DNA of 64,000 nucleotides from an uncultured Acidobacteriaceae bacterium (lineage in GTDB: Bacteria; Acidobacteriota; Terriglobia; Terriglobales; Acidobacteriaceae), in NCBI GenBank assembly GCA_903904755.1, contig CAIVDV010000057.1:27289-91288 (forward strand), in the 5' to 3' direction. Under the pieces are notes generated by a model. That model saw nothing but the letters and a program-made list of their open reading frames with translations. It searched no databases and was not told the DNA's origin. The position numbers were made by a program, and so were the translations under genes. Positions 38,959 through 48,789 of the stretch are shown in pieces (position 1 is the stretch's first letter; the number at the start of each line of letters is the position of its first letter).

Positions 38959-40925
38959 AGTTACGATTCGGATTAGCCGGGCTTGTCTTGCTTGTATGCG
39001 CAACATCGTCCTTCGGACAGTTCACCAGCGATGTGCTGGGAATGCACAGCCTTGGGCCCGGCTCCACCTCGCCCATCTCCGGCGCGCGGCCTGACGCCTG
39101 CAACTACTGCCATGCCCCCCACTCCGGGCTCAACCGTGGACTATGGAACCAGACCCTCAGCAGCGAGACCTACACCTACTACACCAGTCTCACTGAGTCC
39201 AACAAGGGCAAGCAGCCCACCCTCGGCTACTCCAGCAGCCAGTGCCTCAGTTGCCACGATGGTTCCGTGGCCGTTGGAAATACCGTCGTCTCCGGCCAGA
39301 TCACCATGAACGGCACCATGGCCGCCGCTGACAAACTGGGCACCAATCTGCAGACCTCCCATCCCTTCAGCCTGGTTTTGCCATTGGTGAATAACATCGA
39401 CATGGCCGATGTCCTCACCTCGGCGCACACCACCGCAGACCCCACCCACGCCGTTAAACTTATCGGCGGCAACGTCGAATGCGTCTCCTGCCACAATCCC
39501 CATGTCCAGGCCAAAGACATGGTCTCCCAGAACTTCCTGGTCAAGGACAGTTCCAACGGAGCGCTCTGTCTGGCCTGCCATGACCCAACCCGCACCGGCA
39601 CCGACGTGGTGAATCCGCTGGCAGATTGGGCCAATGGAGCCCACGCCACTTCCACCAACGCCATCTCCTCCAGCGCAAACCTCGGCAGCTATTCCACTGT
39701 TGCCAAGGATGCCTGTCTCTCCTGCCACGCGCCGCACAACGCCGCCGCCGGTGCTCGCAACCTCCGCGGACAGAACGAGCAGGACTGCATCGCCTGCCAC
39801 AACGGCGGCACCAACCTCGCTTCCATGCCGGCCTATGCCAACGTCTTTGCCGAGTACGGCCCCATCCCCGGCAACAGCGGCTCCAACAAGGTTGGGCACC
39901 CCATCCCCACCTCCACCAACCCGCATGACGCCTCAGAAGCCGCCGTGCTCAACAACAATCGCCACGCCACCTGCGTCGATTGCCACAACTCGCACGGCTC
40001 CGCCAAGGTCGGCGTCTTTCCGACCCCGCCTCTGGTTCGCGACTCGCAGAAGGATATTGTCGGCGTCAGCGCTACCGACGGCACCAGCGTCCTGGCTCCG
40101 GCCATCAACCAGTTTGAAAACTGCCTGCGATGCCACGGCACCAGCGCCGGCAAGCAGATTGACACCATCTACGGATACTTCCCGAATCGCCAGGTCTCCA
40201 ACGGCGACCCGCTCAACCTGATCCCTCAGTTTGCCGCCAGCTCCACCTCCAGCCATCCCGTCACCCACGTCAGCAACAGTCCCCTGCTGCAGCCCAGCCT
40301 GCTCGCTGCCATGCTCAATCTCGACGGCAGCGCCTCCACCCGCACCATGGGCACAAACGGCGTCAACACCCAGATCCTCTGCACCGATTGCCACAACAGC
40401 GACGACAATCGCGAGTTTGGCGGCGCTGGCGCCAACGGCCCCCATGGCTCCAAGTGGACCCACATCCTCGAGCGCAACTACCAGTTCAATGCCCCGCCCA
40501 TCGCCCCTGGCGGCGCTGTCGGCAACCTGCAGACCAGCCCCGACCTCTCCAGCACCGGCTCCTACGCCCTCTGCGCCAAGTGCCATAACCTCAACAACAC
40601 CGGCACCGGCGGTGCCGTCATGTCCACAGACGGAACCGGGAGCTGGGTTCCCCACGCCGCCCACATCAACGACGGCTTCTCCTGCGCCACCTGCCACACC
40701 TCTCACGGCATGGGAGCCACCAATGGCGCTGTCAGCGGCGAGCGTCTGGTCAACTTCGACACCAACATCGTTGGCGCAGTTTCCGGCACCCCGATTACCT
40801 ACACCCGCGCCGCCGGCGCCAATGGCACCTGCGTTCTGGTCTGCCACAGCGTCCAGCACAATGCCGATGGCACCCGCACCCCGGTGGGCGCCGTCATTCA
40901 CAAGGGAATCCCCATCAAGAAGTAA
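38955..40925 (+). CDS. Twelve-haem c-type cytochrome
   Basis: A 656-residue exported cytochrome, starting with GTG that overlaps the NHL stop (GTGA). After the signal peptide (LAGLVLLVCATSSFGQ) come eleven CXXCH motifs: CNYCH, CLSCH, CVSCH, CLACH, CLSCH, CIACH, CVDCH, CLRCH, CTDCH, CAKCH and CATCH. A twelfth, unusual site CVLVCH has three residues between the cysteines. Many motifs are followed by His-containing turns (CHAPHSG, CHNPH, CHNSHGS, CHTSHG), suggesting bis-His ligation. The N-terminal FTSDVLGMHSLGPGS resembles the DVLGAH start of the tetrahaem proteins. Likely the electron carrier paired with the barrel, periplasmic or surface-exposed. A strong terminator follows. Confidence 0.9.
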   Translation: MKLRFGLAGLVLLVCATSSFGQFTSDVLGMHSLGPGSTSPISGARPDACNYCHAPHSGLNRGLWNQTLSSETYTYYTSLTESNKGKQPTLGYSSSQCLSCHDGSVAVGNTVVSGQITMNGTMAAADKLGTNLQTSHPFSLVLPLVNNIDMADVLTSAHTTADPTHAVKLIGGNVECVSCHNPHVQAKDMVSQNFLVKDSSNGALCLACHDPTRTGTDVVNPLADWANGAHATSTNAISSSANLGSYSTVAKDACLSCHAPHNAAAGARNLRGQNEQDCIACHNGGTNLASMPAYANVFAEYGPIPGNSGSNKVGHPIPTSTNPHDASEAAVLNNNRHATCVDCHNSHGSAKVGVFPTPPLVRDSQKDIVGVSATDGTSVLAPAINQFENCLRCHGTSAGKQIDTIYGYFPNRQVSNGDPLNLIPQFAASSTSSHPVTHVSNSPLLQPSLLAAMLNLDGSASTRTMGTNGVNTQILCTDCHNSDDNREFGGAGANGPHGSKWTHILERNYQFNAPPIAPGGAVGNLQTSPDLSSTGSYALCAKCHNLNNTGTGGAVMSTDGTGSWVPHAAHINDGFSCATCHTSHGMGATNGAVSGERLVNFDTNIVGAVSGTPITYTRAAGANGTCVLVCHSVQHNADGTRTPVGAVIHKGIPIKK

Positions 40926-40939
40926 TCCCTCAGATGCAA

Positions 40940-40978
40940 GAGAGGGCGTGTCCGGCTGGACACGCCCTCTCGCTTTTT
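40940..40978 (+). terminator. Strong terminator closing the first cytochrome operon
   Basis: A 14-bp perfect stem GAGAGGGCGTGTCC / GGACACGCCCTCTC with a GGCT loop, then GCTTTTT. It lies between convergent genes. Confidence 0.95.
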
Positions 40979-41003
40979 CCCCTCCCCGCCCGGGTCACCC
41001 GCC

Positions 41004-41876
41004 TCAGAACACCGTCCCGGCCGTACTTCCCTTCATCTCGTTCGACAGGTCGGCATGGCACTGCCGGCAGAACTGCGCCGTCTGGTTCGATTGCGGCCCC
41101 GTGTCTCTGGGATTGTACGGCCCGCGCAGAAAGAACATCGTCGGATACTGGCCGGGGGGAAGCCCGGAGTTTGCCTTGCCGTCAATCGTGACCGTGTTCA
41201 TCGAGTGCTCGTCGTGGCACGTCGTACACAGTACCACCGCCGTGTTGTTGTAGTTGCCCAGCTTCACAAAGAATCCGTAGTTCCGCACGAACTTCTTCGC
41301 ATTTACCCCCGTCATCTGAAGCTCCCCATTCACAAAGCTGCAGTCCCAGCCCATGCTGTCGCCGCAGTTCACCACCGCGGTCAGTCCAACCGGGTGCTCG
41401 TTCAGATAGCCGGCGCTTCCGGATGCCTTGCCGCCCAGCAGCGTGGGAATCGTGTTGCGGGTGCCATACGTCGCCGGCAGCGACTCATACACACGGTTCT
41501 GCATCATCGTGTTCGATCCGTAATTCCCGTCGTGGCAGCTCAGGCAGGTCAACAGCCCCGCCGTGTCCGGCGTCGTCGAACTCATGCTGCTCGGCAGCAC
41601 TTCGGTAAACGCCCCTCCCCCGGTCACAATCGTCTTCCCGTACAGGCGGCTCGCATCCTCGCCCCAAAGCGCAACGTTGCCGCCCTGGCCTTGCGTGCTG
41701 GTGCCGCCTGCCCCGCCGTTGCCACTCACTCCACTGTGCGGAGCGTGGCACGCGGAGCAGCCGCGGCCGTAGTTCAGGTGTGCTCCAAGGACATCTGTCG
41801 ATGTGGACGCGCTCTGTGCTGCCGAAAATGCCGCCGAGGCAATCATCATCAGGACTATCATTCCTACTCGCTTCAT
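41004..41876 (-). CDS. Secreted tetrahaem cytochrome c (copy B)
   Basis: A 290-residue paralogue of copy A. The core DVLGAHLNYGRGC, GNVALWGED, CLSCHDGN and VVLCTTCH is nearly identical, and FCRQCH is kept. The four CXXCH sites are at about residues 40, 111, 217 and 270. The extra Cys pair (CGDSMGWDC) is conserved between the copies. It sits alone on the opposite strand, between the 12-haem and 16-haem genes, with its own long leader and a CRP-type site upstream. Start at 41876 has AGGAGG 9 nt upstream; an upstream extension of 19 residues is unlikely. Being kept as a separate unit suggests a condition-specific or complementary version of copy A. Confidence 0.88.
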   Translation of the reverse strand: MKRVGMIVLMMIASAAFSAAQSASTSTDVLGAHLNYGRGCSACHAPHSGVSGNGGAGGTSTQGQGGNVALWGEDASRLYGKTIVTGGGAFTEVLPSSMSSTTPDTAGLLTCLSCHDGNYGSNTMMQNRVYESLPATYGTRNTIPTLLGGKASGSAGYLNEHPVGLTAVVNCGDSMGWDCSFVNGELQMTGVNAKKFVRNYGFFVKLGNYNNTAVVLCTTCHDEHSMNTVTIDGKANSGLPPGQYPTMFFLRGPYNPRDTGPQSNQTAQFCRQCHADLSNEMKGSTAGTVF

Positions 41877-42360
41877 GGTGCGGGGCCTCCTGTTGGATAC
41901 CCCGCTCATCGGCCCTCGCTGCGACATCACCACGCGTCGATGGGCGTTGCCCCATTACGGGGATAATTGGAATCAATCCCAATTCGGTTTCATCCTGCAA
42001 ACTCCTTTCCTTCGTTAGAAATCTCCAATCAAATAAGCCATTTCACCGCTTCCCACCCCCCTCGCCTTCCGTCCCATACCGGACTTGCACCACGCAATTC
42101 CGCTCCCGGATTTGGGCACTCGCCCATCCTTCCGGTATCCTTCTGGCACGTGGCCAGAACGGATTCCAGCATCGGCTCGTGTACGCTTGCAAAGCCGCCG
42201 AATGGTACCTGTGATGAACGTCACGGAATACCCTTCCCTGGAACCCGTATACGGTCATTAAGTCAGGTTTTTTCAGCCCATTAGGGCTGTGTACGATGGG
42301 GGCGGCATCTGGCGGATTTCCCACCCGCACGCGCGGCCCGGTTTCGCAGTTGGAGAGGGT
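41877..42360. other. Divergent regulatory region between tetrahaem B and the 16-haem operon
   Basis: About 480 nt without a gene. In the leader of tetrahaem B are hairpins CCCC-N5-GGGG (41950-41962) and AATTGG-N8-CCAATT (41965-41984). In the other half are the CRP-type site, a 10-bp palindrome CCGTATACGG (42245-42254) and a hairpin CAGCCC-ATTA-GGGCTG (42274-42289). Confidence 0.5.
42210..42225. promoter_or_regulatory. CRP/FNR-type palindrome between tetrahaem B and the 16-haem gene
   Basis: TGTGA-TGAACG-TCACG, one mismatch from TGTGA-N6-TCACA, 136 nt before the 16-haem start. Confidence 0.55.
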
Positions 42361-43878
42361 ATGACTCAGTTCCAAAATTACGTCAGGTCCGGCGCAGCCG
42401 CCGGCAGTGTACGTCCCGGCAGGCACGGTCTCAGAATCTGGGCGCTTCTTGCCCTGTTCGCGCTCTTCGGCGTTCGTGCCCATGCTGAGGTCCATCCCGT
42501 CCCCCTCGACAAGAACGTTGATGCCGCAAAATGCCTGGAATGCCACGAGGACAAGACCAAGGGCAAGGCCGTCCACTCTGCCATGGCCATGGGCTGTCTC
42601 AGTTGCCATGAGGTCCGCGTCAACAAGGAAGTCACCCGAGTCAAACTCATCACCGCCACGCCCTCAGCCCTCTGCGTCACCTGCCACGACGAGAAAAAGG
42701 CCGCCAATATCAAGGGCACCGTCCACCCCCCGGCCGTCCGCGACTGCATCACCTGCCACGACCCCCACAACAGCGACAACAAGAACCAGCTCAAAAAGGC
42801 TCTCACCGGCGACGAAAAGGAAAATCTCTGCCTCAGTTGCCACAAGACCGGCTTGAACGTCCCTGAAAAAGGCAGCCTCCACGTCGCCCTCTCCATGGGA
42901 TGCGACACCTGCCACCTCACCCACAAGTCCGGCGAAGAGCCCACCCTCGAGAACAAATTCCACCTCGCCAAAAATACCCCGGCACTCTGCCTGGACTGCC
43001 ACGACGCCAAGGATGCCGACCTGCAGAAAGCCCACCAGGGCCAGCCCTTCGCCACCGCAAACTGCGTCCAGTGCCACGACCCCCATCAATCCGCGCAGCC
43101 CAAGCTGATGGCCAAATTCCTCCACCCGCCCTTCGAGCAGAAGACCTGCGAGATCTGCCACGCCCCCGCCAAGGACGGCAAGGTCGTTCTCACCCAGGCT
43201 GACTCCAAGAGCCTCTGCCTCACCTGCCACGACGACAAGGGCAAGCTCATCGATTCCGCCAAGGTGCCCCACCCCGGCGCCATGGGCGACTGCACGGAGT
43301 GCCACAGCCCCCACGCTGCCAGCCAGCCCGGCCTGCCCAAAACCGACTCCGTCTCCATCTGCCTCGGCTGCCACAGCGATATCAATGACCTGCTCAAGAA
43401 GCCCGAGCATCATCAGCCCGCCTTCAGCCAGGGGTGCGCCACCTGCCACACCCCCCACGGCGGCGAAAACGACCACCTCCTCCGCGCCAAGGGCAACGAC
43501 CTCTGCCTGGAGTGCCACGGCCCCGACGCCCGTCCGCAGAAGCTGGAAGCCGAGAAGATGTACACCATCTTCAAAGGCACCGTGAAGCTGCCTGACGATT
43601 ACTACACCAAGAACCGCGTACCGGTTCTGCCGCTGCGCTTCGGCCTTGGCCACCCCGTGGAGTACCACCCGGTCAGCGATGTCATGGACCCGACCGACAA
43701 CTCCAAGGTCAAAACACCGCTCAGTTGCCTCACCTGCCATCAGCCCCACGCCTCCGCCAAACCCAACCTGCTCGTCAAGGACCAGGCAAACAACATGGCG
43801 TTCTGTGACAACTGCCACAAGAACCGTCTCAACATGAGCGAGACGACCCTTCCTGCAGCAGTACTGGAGAAGAAATAG
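42361..43878 (+). CDS. Sixteen-haem c-type cytochrome
   Basis: A 505-residue exported cytochrome with a signal-anchor-like N-terminus (IWALLALFALFGVRAHA) and sixteen CXXCH motifs (CLECH, CLSCH, CVTCH, CITCH, CLSCH, CDTCH, CLDCH, CVQCH, CEICH, CLTCH, CTECH, CLGCH, CATCH, CLECH, CLTCH, CDNCH). About half of the motifs are followed by a DPH, SPH, TPH or QPH turn that supplies a His ligand, as in the doubled-CXXCH family. Spacing of about 28 residues per haem gives a densely packed wire. It is probably periplasmic, bridging inner-membrane quinol oxidoreductases and the outer-membrane conduit. The ATG at 42361 follows GGAG by 5 nt and the NHL gene starts immediately after the stop. Confidence 0.92.
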   Translation: MTQFQNYVRSGAAAGSVRPGRHGLRIWALLALFALFGVRAHAEVHPVPLDKNVDAAKCLECHEDKTKGKAVHSAMAMGCLSCHEVRVNKEVTRVKLITATPSALCVTCHDEKKAANIKGTVHPPAVRDCITCHDPHNSDNKNQLKKALTGDEKENLCLSCHKTGLNVPEKGSLHVALSMGCDTCHLTHKSGEEPTLENKFHLAKNTPALCLDCHDAKDADLQKAHQGQPFATANCVQCHDPHQSAQPKLMAKFLHPPFEQKTCEICHAPAKDGKVVLTQADSKSLCLTCHDDKGKLIDSAKVPHPGAMGDCTECHSPHAASQPGLPKTDSVSICLGCHSDINDLLKKPEHHQPAFSQGCATCHTPHGGENDHLLRAKGNDLCLECHGPDARPQKLEAEKMYTIFKGTVKLPDDYYTKNRVPVLPLRFGLGHPVEYHPVSDVMDPTDNSKVKTPLSCLTCHQPHASAKPNLLVKDQANNMAFCDNCHKNRLNMSETTLPAAVLEKK

Positions 43879-45174
43879 ATGTTCCGCTTCCTTTGCCAAC
43901 CGATTTCTCGGCGCACCGTCGCTGTGACCGTGCTGCTTGGCCTGGGCCTGGCACTGCCCTGCGCGACCCACGCCGACGACAAGAAGAAAAAGAAGAACGA
44001 AAAGGCCGCCACCGCCCTCGCCGGACCGCGCAAGTACCCCTTTGACCCCAAAAAGCTGGTTTGGCCCGGCCCCCCCAACATCGGACGCATCCACTGGCTC
44101 GATTACTTTGCCGGTATGAAGATCGACTACTCCGCCAAGGCGCAGGCAAGGCAAAAGGCATCCTGGATGGACCGGCTTGCCGGCGAGCAGACCCAGGAAG
44201 AGAAGTTCAACGTCAAGGACTATCCCTTCCAGATGATTGGCCCCGCCGGCATGGCAATCGACTCCAAGGGCATCCTCTACGTCGCCGACCAGAAGGTCGG
44301 AGCCATCTTCGCCTTCAATCCCGATACCCACGACTGCACCATGATCCGCAACGGCGTCGAAGCCCACTTCGGCTGGATCAACTCCATCGCCATCGACGAC
44401 GACGACCGCATGTTCGTCAGCGACGGCAAACTCCACCGCGTCATCATCTTCAACCCAAAGCACGAAGTCGATGGCATGGTCAACGAGGGCATGAACGACC
44501 CCAACGGCCTCGCTATCGATACCACCAACCGCCTCCTCTACGTCGTCGATACCCAGCTCGACCAGGTCCTCGTCTACGACGCCGACTCGTTCAAGCTCCT
44601 GCGCCGCATCGGCACCGGCGGCAAAAACCACTTCCTCACCACCCCCGGCGACTTCGGCGCACCCCAGGGCGTCGCCGTCGATAAGGATGGCAACGTCTAC
44701 GTCACCGACACCCTCAACAACCGCGTCGAAATCTTCGACGCCGACGGCGGCTTCATCAGCACCTTCGGCAAAAATGGCGACGGCCCCGGCTACTTCGCCC
44801 GCCCCAAGGGCATCGCCGTTGACAGCGACGGACACATCTGGGTGGCCGACCAGTTCCAGGACCGCCTCCAGGTCTTCAACAAGGAAGGCCGCCTGCTCAC
44901 CTTCATCGGCAACACCCACAGCGAACTTCCCGGCCAGTTCAATATCCTCGTCGGCGTCGCCATCGACAAGAAGAACCACGTCTTCACCTCCGAGCAATAT
45001 CCCGGCCGCGTGCAGATGTTCCAGTACGTCACCGACGCCGAAGCGGAAGCAGAAAAGGCAAAGCAGGCTGAAGAACGCGAAAAGGCAGCAGCAGCCAAGC
45101 ACGGCAAGAGCAGCGACGCCACCCCGGCCCCCGCCGCCGACCAGAAGCCCGCCGCAGACGCTCCCAAGCCCTAG
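43879..45174 (+). CDS. NHL-repeat beta-propeller protein following the 16-haem cytochrome
   Basis: A 431-residue exported protein: signal peptide (AVTVLLGLGLALPCATHA), a Lys-rich stretch, a spacer with WMDRLAGEQTQEEKF, then six NHL repeats (GPAGMAIDSKGILYVADQ, DPNGLAIDTTNRLLYVVD, APQGVAVDKDGNVYVTDT, RPKGIAVDSDGHIWVADQ). The end is a charged Glu/Lys helix and an Ala/Pro tail (from about residue 385). It is related to the NHL protein of the other operon, showing that each large cytochrome has its own propeller partner. No haem or catalytic motif. It begins directly after the preceding stop (TAGATG). A strong terminator follows 21 nt downstream. Confidence 0.83.
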   Translation: MFRFLCQPISRRTVAVTVLLGLGLALPCATHADDKKKKKNEKAATALAGPRKYPFDPKKLVWPGPPNIGRIHWLDYFAGMKIDYSAKAQARQKASWMDRLAGEQTQEEKFNVKDYPFQMIGPAGMAIDSKGILYVADQKVGAIFAFNPDTHDCTMIRNGVEAHFGWINSIAIDDDDRMFVSDGKLHRVIIFNPKHEVDGMVNEGMNDPNGLAIDTTNRLLYVVDTQLDQVLVYDADSFKLLRRIGTGGKNHFLTTPGDFGAPQGVAVDKDGNVYVTDTLNNRVEIFDADGGFISTFGKNGDGPGYFARPKGIAVDSDGHIWVADQFQDRLQVFNKEGRLLTFIGNTHSELPGQFNILVGVAIDKKNHVFTSEQYPGRVQMFQYVTDAEAEAEKAKQAEEREKAAAAKHGKSSDATPAPAADQKPAADAPKP

Positions 45175-45195
45175 CGCACCTCTCGCAACCCCAAC

Positions 45196-45228
45196 GGCCC
45201 GGCACCCACCTGCCGGGCCTTTCCTTTG
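45196..45228 (+). terminator. Terminator of the 16-haem/NHL operon
   Basis: GGCCCGGC-N8-GCCGGGCC followed by TTTCCTTT, 21 nt after the NHL gene stop. Confidence 0.92.
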
Positions 45229-45546
45229 CCATCCGGCACAACGCCACCCAGATCCGTCATCACACCGCCACCCAACTTCAGCCGAACGACAGATCCCGCA
45301 GGCCTCAAAGGCCGCTGAAACGCCCAATCGGAGCAATGCTCTGAAAGGGCTCAACTTCAGTTGCTCCGATAAGCCCATCGAAATCAAAGGGCTCTAGCCC
45401 CCGAGGAATGTCTTTCCCCGTCGGCTCTACCGAAATCAGCCCGTGCAGCAGCATCCCCCTGCACACAGGACGCGACCAAATCACGCCTTTCCCCGCCACT
45501 TCAGCCTGTCACCGCAACCTCTCCCACCCATGCCCCGCCAAACGCC
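45229..45546. other. Gap between the two convergent operons
   Basis: About 320 nt between two facing terminators. Short frames cross it, but I see no gene, repeat or operator. Confidence 0.5.
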
Positions 45547-45582
45547 AAAAGGCCCGGCGTCAACCATCGTTGACCCCGGGCC
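45547..45582 (-). terminator. Terminator of the cytochrome-porin/bc operon
   Basis: On the minus strand GGCCCGGGGTCAAC pairs with GTTGACGCCGGGCC around GATG, followed by TTTT, about 50 nt after the hexahaem cytochrome stop. Confidence 0.9.
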
Positions 45583-45634
45583 CCTCAACTTTCCCGCTAC
45601 GGCCAGGCCGGGATTCCTCCCGGCCCCTCAGCCT

Positions 45635-47025
45635 CTACCAGGCGTCTGCCTTCTTCTGCTGCTTCGACCACAGGAAGTCGGCCACGCGGTTGATATCCTC
45701 GTCGCTCAACACCTTCTTCCACGCAGGCATATACAGCGGCGGAGGCGGTCCACTCGGGTTGTCCAGCGGCGGCACACGGCCGTTCCGGATAACTGCCAGA
45801 ACCTCGTCCTTGGTGTAGTCATCCGACAAGTGCAGCAGCGAGGGCACTTCCCCACCCTGCGCATTCGGGTTCGGCACGCCGCCCTGCAGCTCTGTGCCGT
45901 GGCAGCCAACGCAGCCAAATCGCGCAAAGTCCTGCCGACCGGCCTCGATAGCCACATCCGCTGGCGACAGCACATGCGGCTTCTGGCTCAGCAGCGCCTG
46001 CACATCGGCCGGCGTCACCACCGCCAGATACGCCATCAGCGCCTTGCGCGAGTTCCCGTCCAGGTCATAGGCCGGCATCGAGCTGCCCGGATACACCAGC
46101 TCCGGGTTGATCAGCTGTTCATCCAGCCACTCCGGCGAGTGCCGCCCAACCACACCCTGAAGATCAGGCCCAACCTTCTGGCCTACTCCGCCCACGTTGT
46201 GGCAGTTGATGCAATTCTTCTCCTGGAAGATCTGCCGCCCAAACTCCGGTCCCGGAATCAGCCGCACCGTCGAGTAGTAGCTGCCCATGTCTTCGCTGGT
46301 CAGCGAAAGCATGTAATACGTCAGCGCCTTCGCCTGGTCGCGGGTAAAGTGGAAGTTCGGCATCGCCGAGCCGGTTGAAACCGCATTCGGCGTCAGGAAG
46401 TGCTTTTCAAGCCACTCCGGCGCGCGATGGTTGGCCCCTTCCAGGCTCAGGTCAGGTCCAATCGTGCCGCCCACCCCGTTCAGTTTGTGGCATCCGCGGC
46501 AACCCTGATTCTCAAACAGCCGCTTGCCCTCGCTCAGTTCCGGAACTCCCGGAACATCGCCGTCCTTGTGGCAGCGTCCGCAACTCGCGCGGATATATTC
46601 CTTCGTCAGCAGCGGATTCTGCCAGAACTCCACATTGCCGTGGGCGTCCTCTTTCTCCGTTGCCAGCCCCTGTCCGCCATGGCAAATCGTGCACCCAAAC
46701 TTCGACGGAATATGCGGCCCCAGGTTCTCGTGATACCGGAAAGGCTCCGCCGCATTCTTCATCGTCGGGTCTTCCACGCCCAGGTGGCAGGTGGTGCACC
46801 GGTCAACCCGCTGCAAGCCCGTCAGCATCACCTGGTGGACCTCTGGCGGCGTTGCCAGCACCGCTGCCTTGGTTATCGCGTTCGGCTCTCCCTGCGCTTC
46901 CAGAGCCACGTACTGCTTCTGGTAGCGCTTCCAGGCCGGCGTACTCGCCTGGTAGGCAGCCCCCACAATCAGCAGCAGCGAGAGCACACTGAGGACGAAA
47001 AAGTACTGTTGCAGTCTGCGTTCCA

Positions 47026-47026
<1 letters not shown>
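45635..47026 (-). CDS. Membrane-anchored hexahaem cytochrome c of a bc-type complex
   Basis: A 463-residue protein with an N-terminal membrane anchor (FVLSVLSLLLIVGAAY) and six CXXCH motifs: CTTCH, CTICH and CGRCH in the first third, then three cytochrome-c-like domains at CRGCH, CINCH and CVGCH. Each of these is followed by a Met-containing stretch (SAMPNFHFTRDQ, SSMPAYDLDG, YMPAWKKVLSDEDIN) able to give His-Met ligation. It would replace cytochrome c1 as the electron outlet of the Rieske/cytochrome b complex. It is the last gene of the operon, and its ATG overlaps the cytochrome b stop by one base. The mix of low- and high-potential haem types is unusual in one chain. Confidence 0.88.
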
Positions 47027-48312
<1,286 letters not shown>

Positions 48313-48315
48313 CGC

Positions 48316-48783
48316 TTACACCATCAGCCGGTACGTCGGTGGAACTACCTTGTTCTTGTCCACGCGCAACTGCCCGTCACGCGCCAGCGTTACTTCATAC
48401 CAGTCCAGCGCCCGCGGCGCAGGCCCATGCTGCACCCCGCCGTCGGCTCCAAAAATCGAACCATGGCAAGGGCAGTGGAACTTCTGGTCGCTCTGGAAGT
48501 GCGCCACCGTGCAGCCCAGGTGCGTGCACACCGCACTCGCCACGGCAAATCCCTTGTCCCGGTCCCGGAAGACGTAAATCTTCTGGTCCACCAGAAACGA
48601 TGGCGCGCCAAAGGCAAAGTCCCCCGGCGTGCCTATCTTGAAGGCCTGTGGCGGCTCATAAAACACGCTGGGCATCAGGTATCGCCCCACCGCTACCAGG
48701 CTTACGCCCACTCCGGAGACCAGCGCGGCAAGTCCGAATGCGCCCCAGCCGGCTTTGAAAAATGTCCTTCGATCCATGCTCAC
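48316..48783 (-). CDS. Rieske [2Fe-2S] protein
   Basis: A 155-residue Rieske subunit with an N-terminal Tat signal/membrane anchor (DRRTFFKAGWGAFGLAALV) and the cluster-binding motifs CTHLGC and CPCHGS separated by the usual loop. The Pro-loop region ALDWYEVTL is present. It transfers electrons between quinol at cytochrome b and the c-type cytochrome. It lies 6 nt after the NAD(P)H-oxidoreductase gene and 3 nt before cytochrome b. Length fits bc1/b6f Rieske proteins with a short membrane anchor. Confidence 0.95.
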   Translation of the reverse strand: MSMDRRTFFKAGWGAFGLAALVSGVGVSLVAVGRYLMPSVFYEPPQAFKIGTPGDFAFGAPSFLVDQKIYVFRDRDKGFAVASAVCTHLGCTVAHFQSDQKFHCPCHGSIFGADGGVQHGPAPRALDWYEVTLARDGQLRVDKNKVVPPTYRLMV

Positions 48784-48789
48784 GCTCTC

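Noticed and set aside
42664..45387. 907-codon minus-strand frame over the 16-haem and NHL genes
   Set aside because: Low-complexity shadow; the opposite strand carries sixteen haem motifs and NHL repeats.
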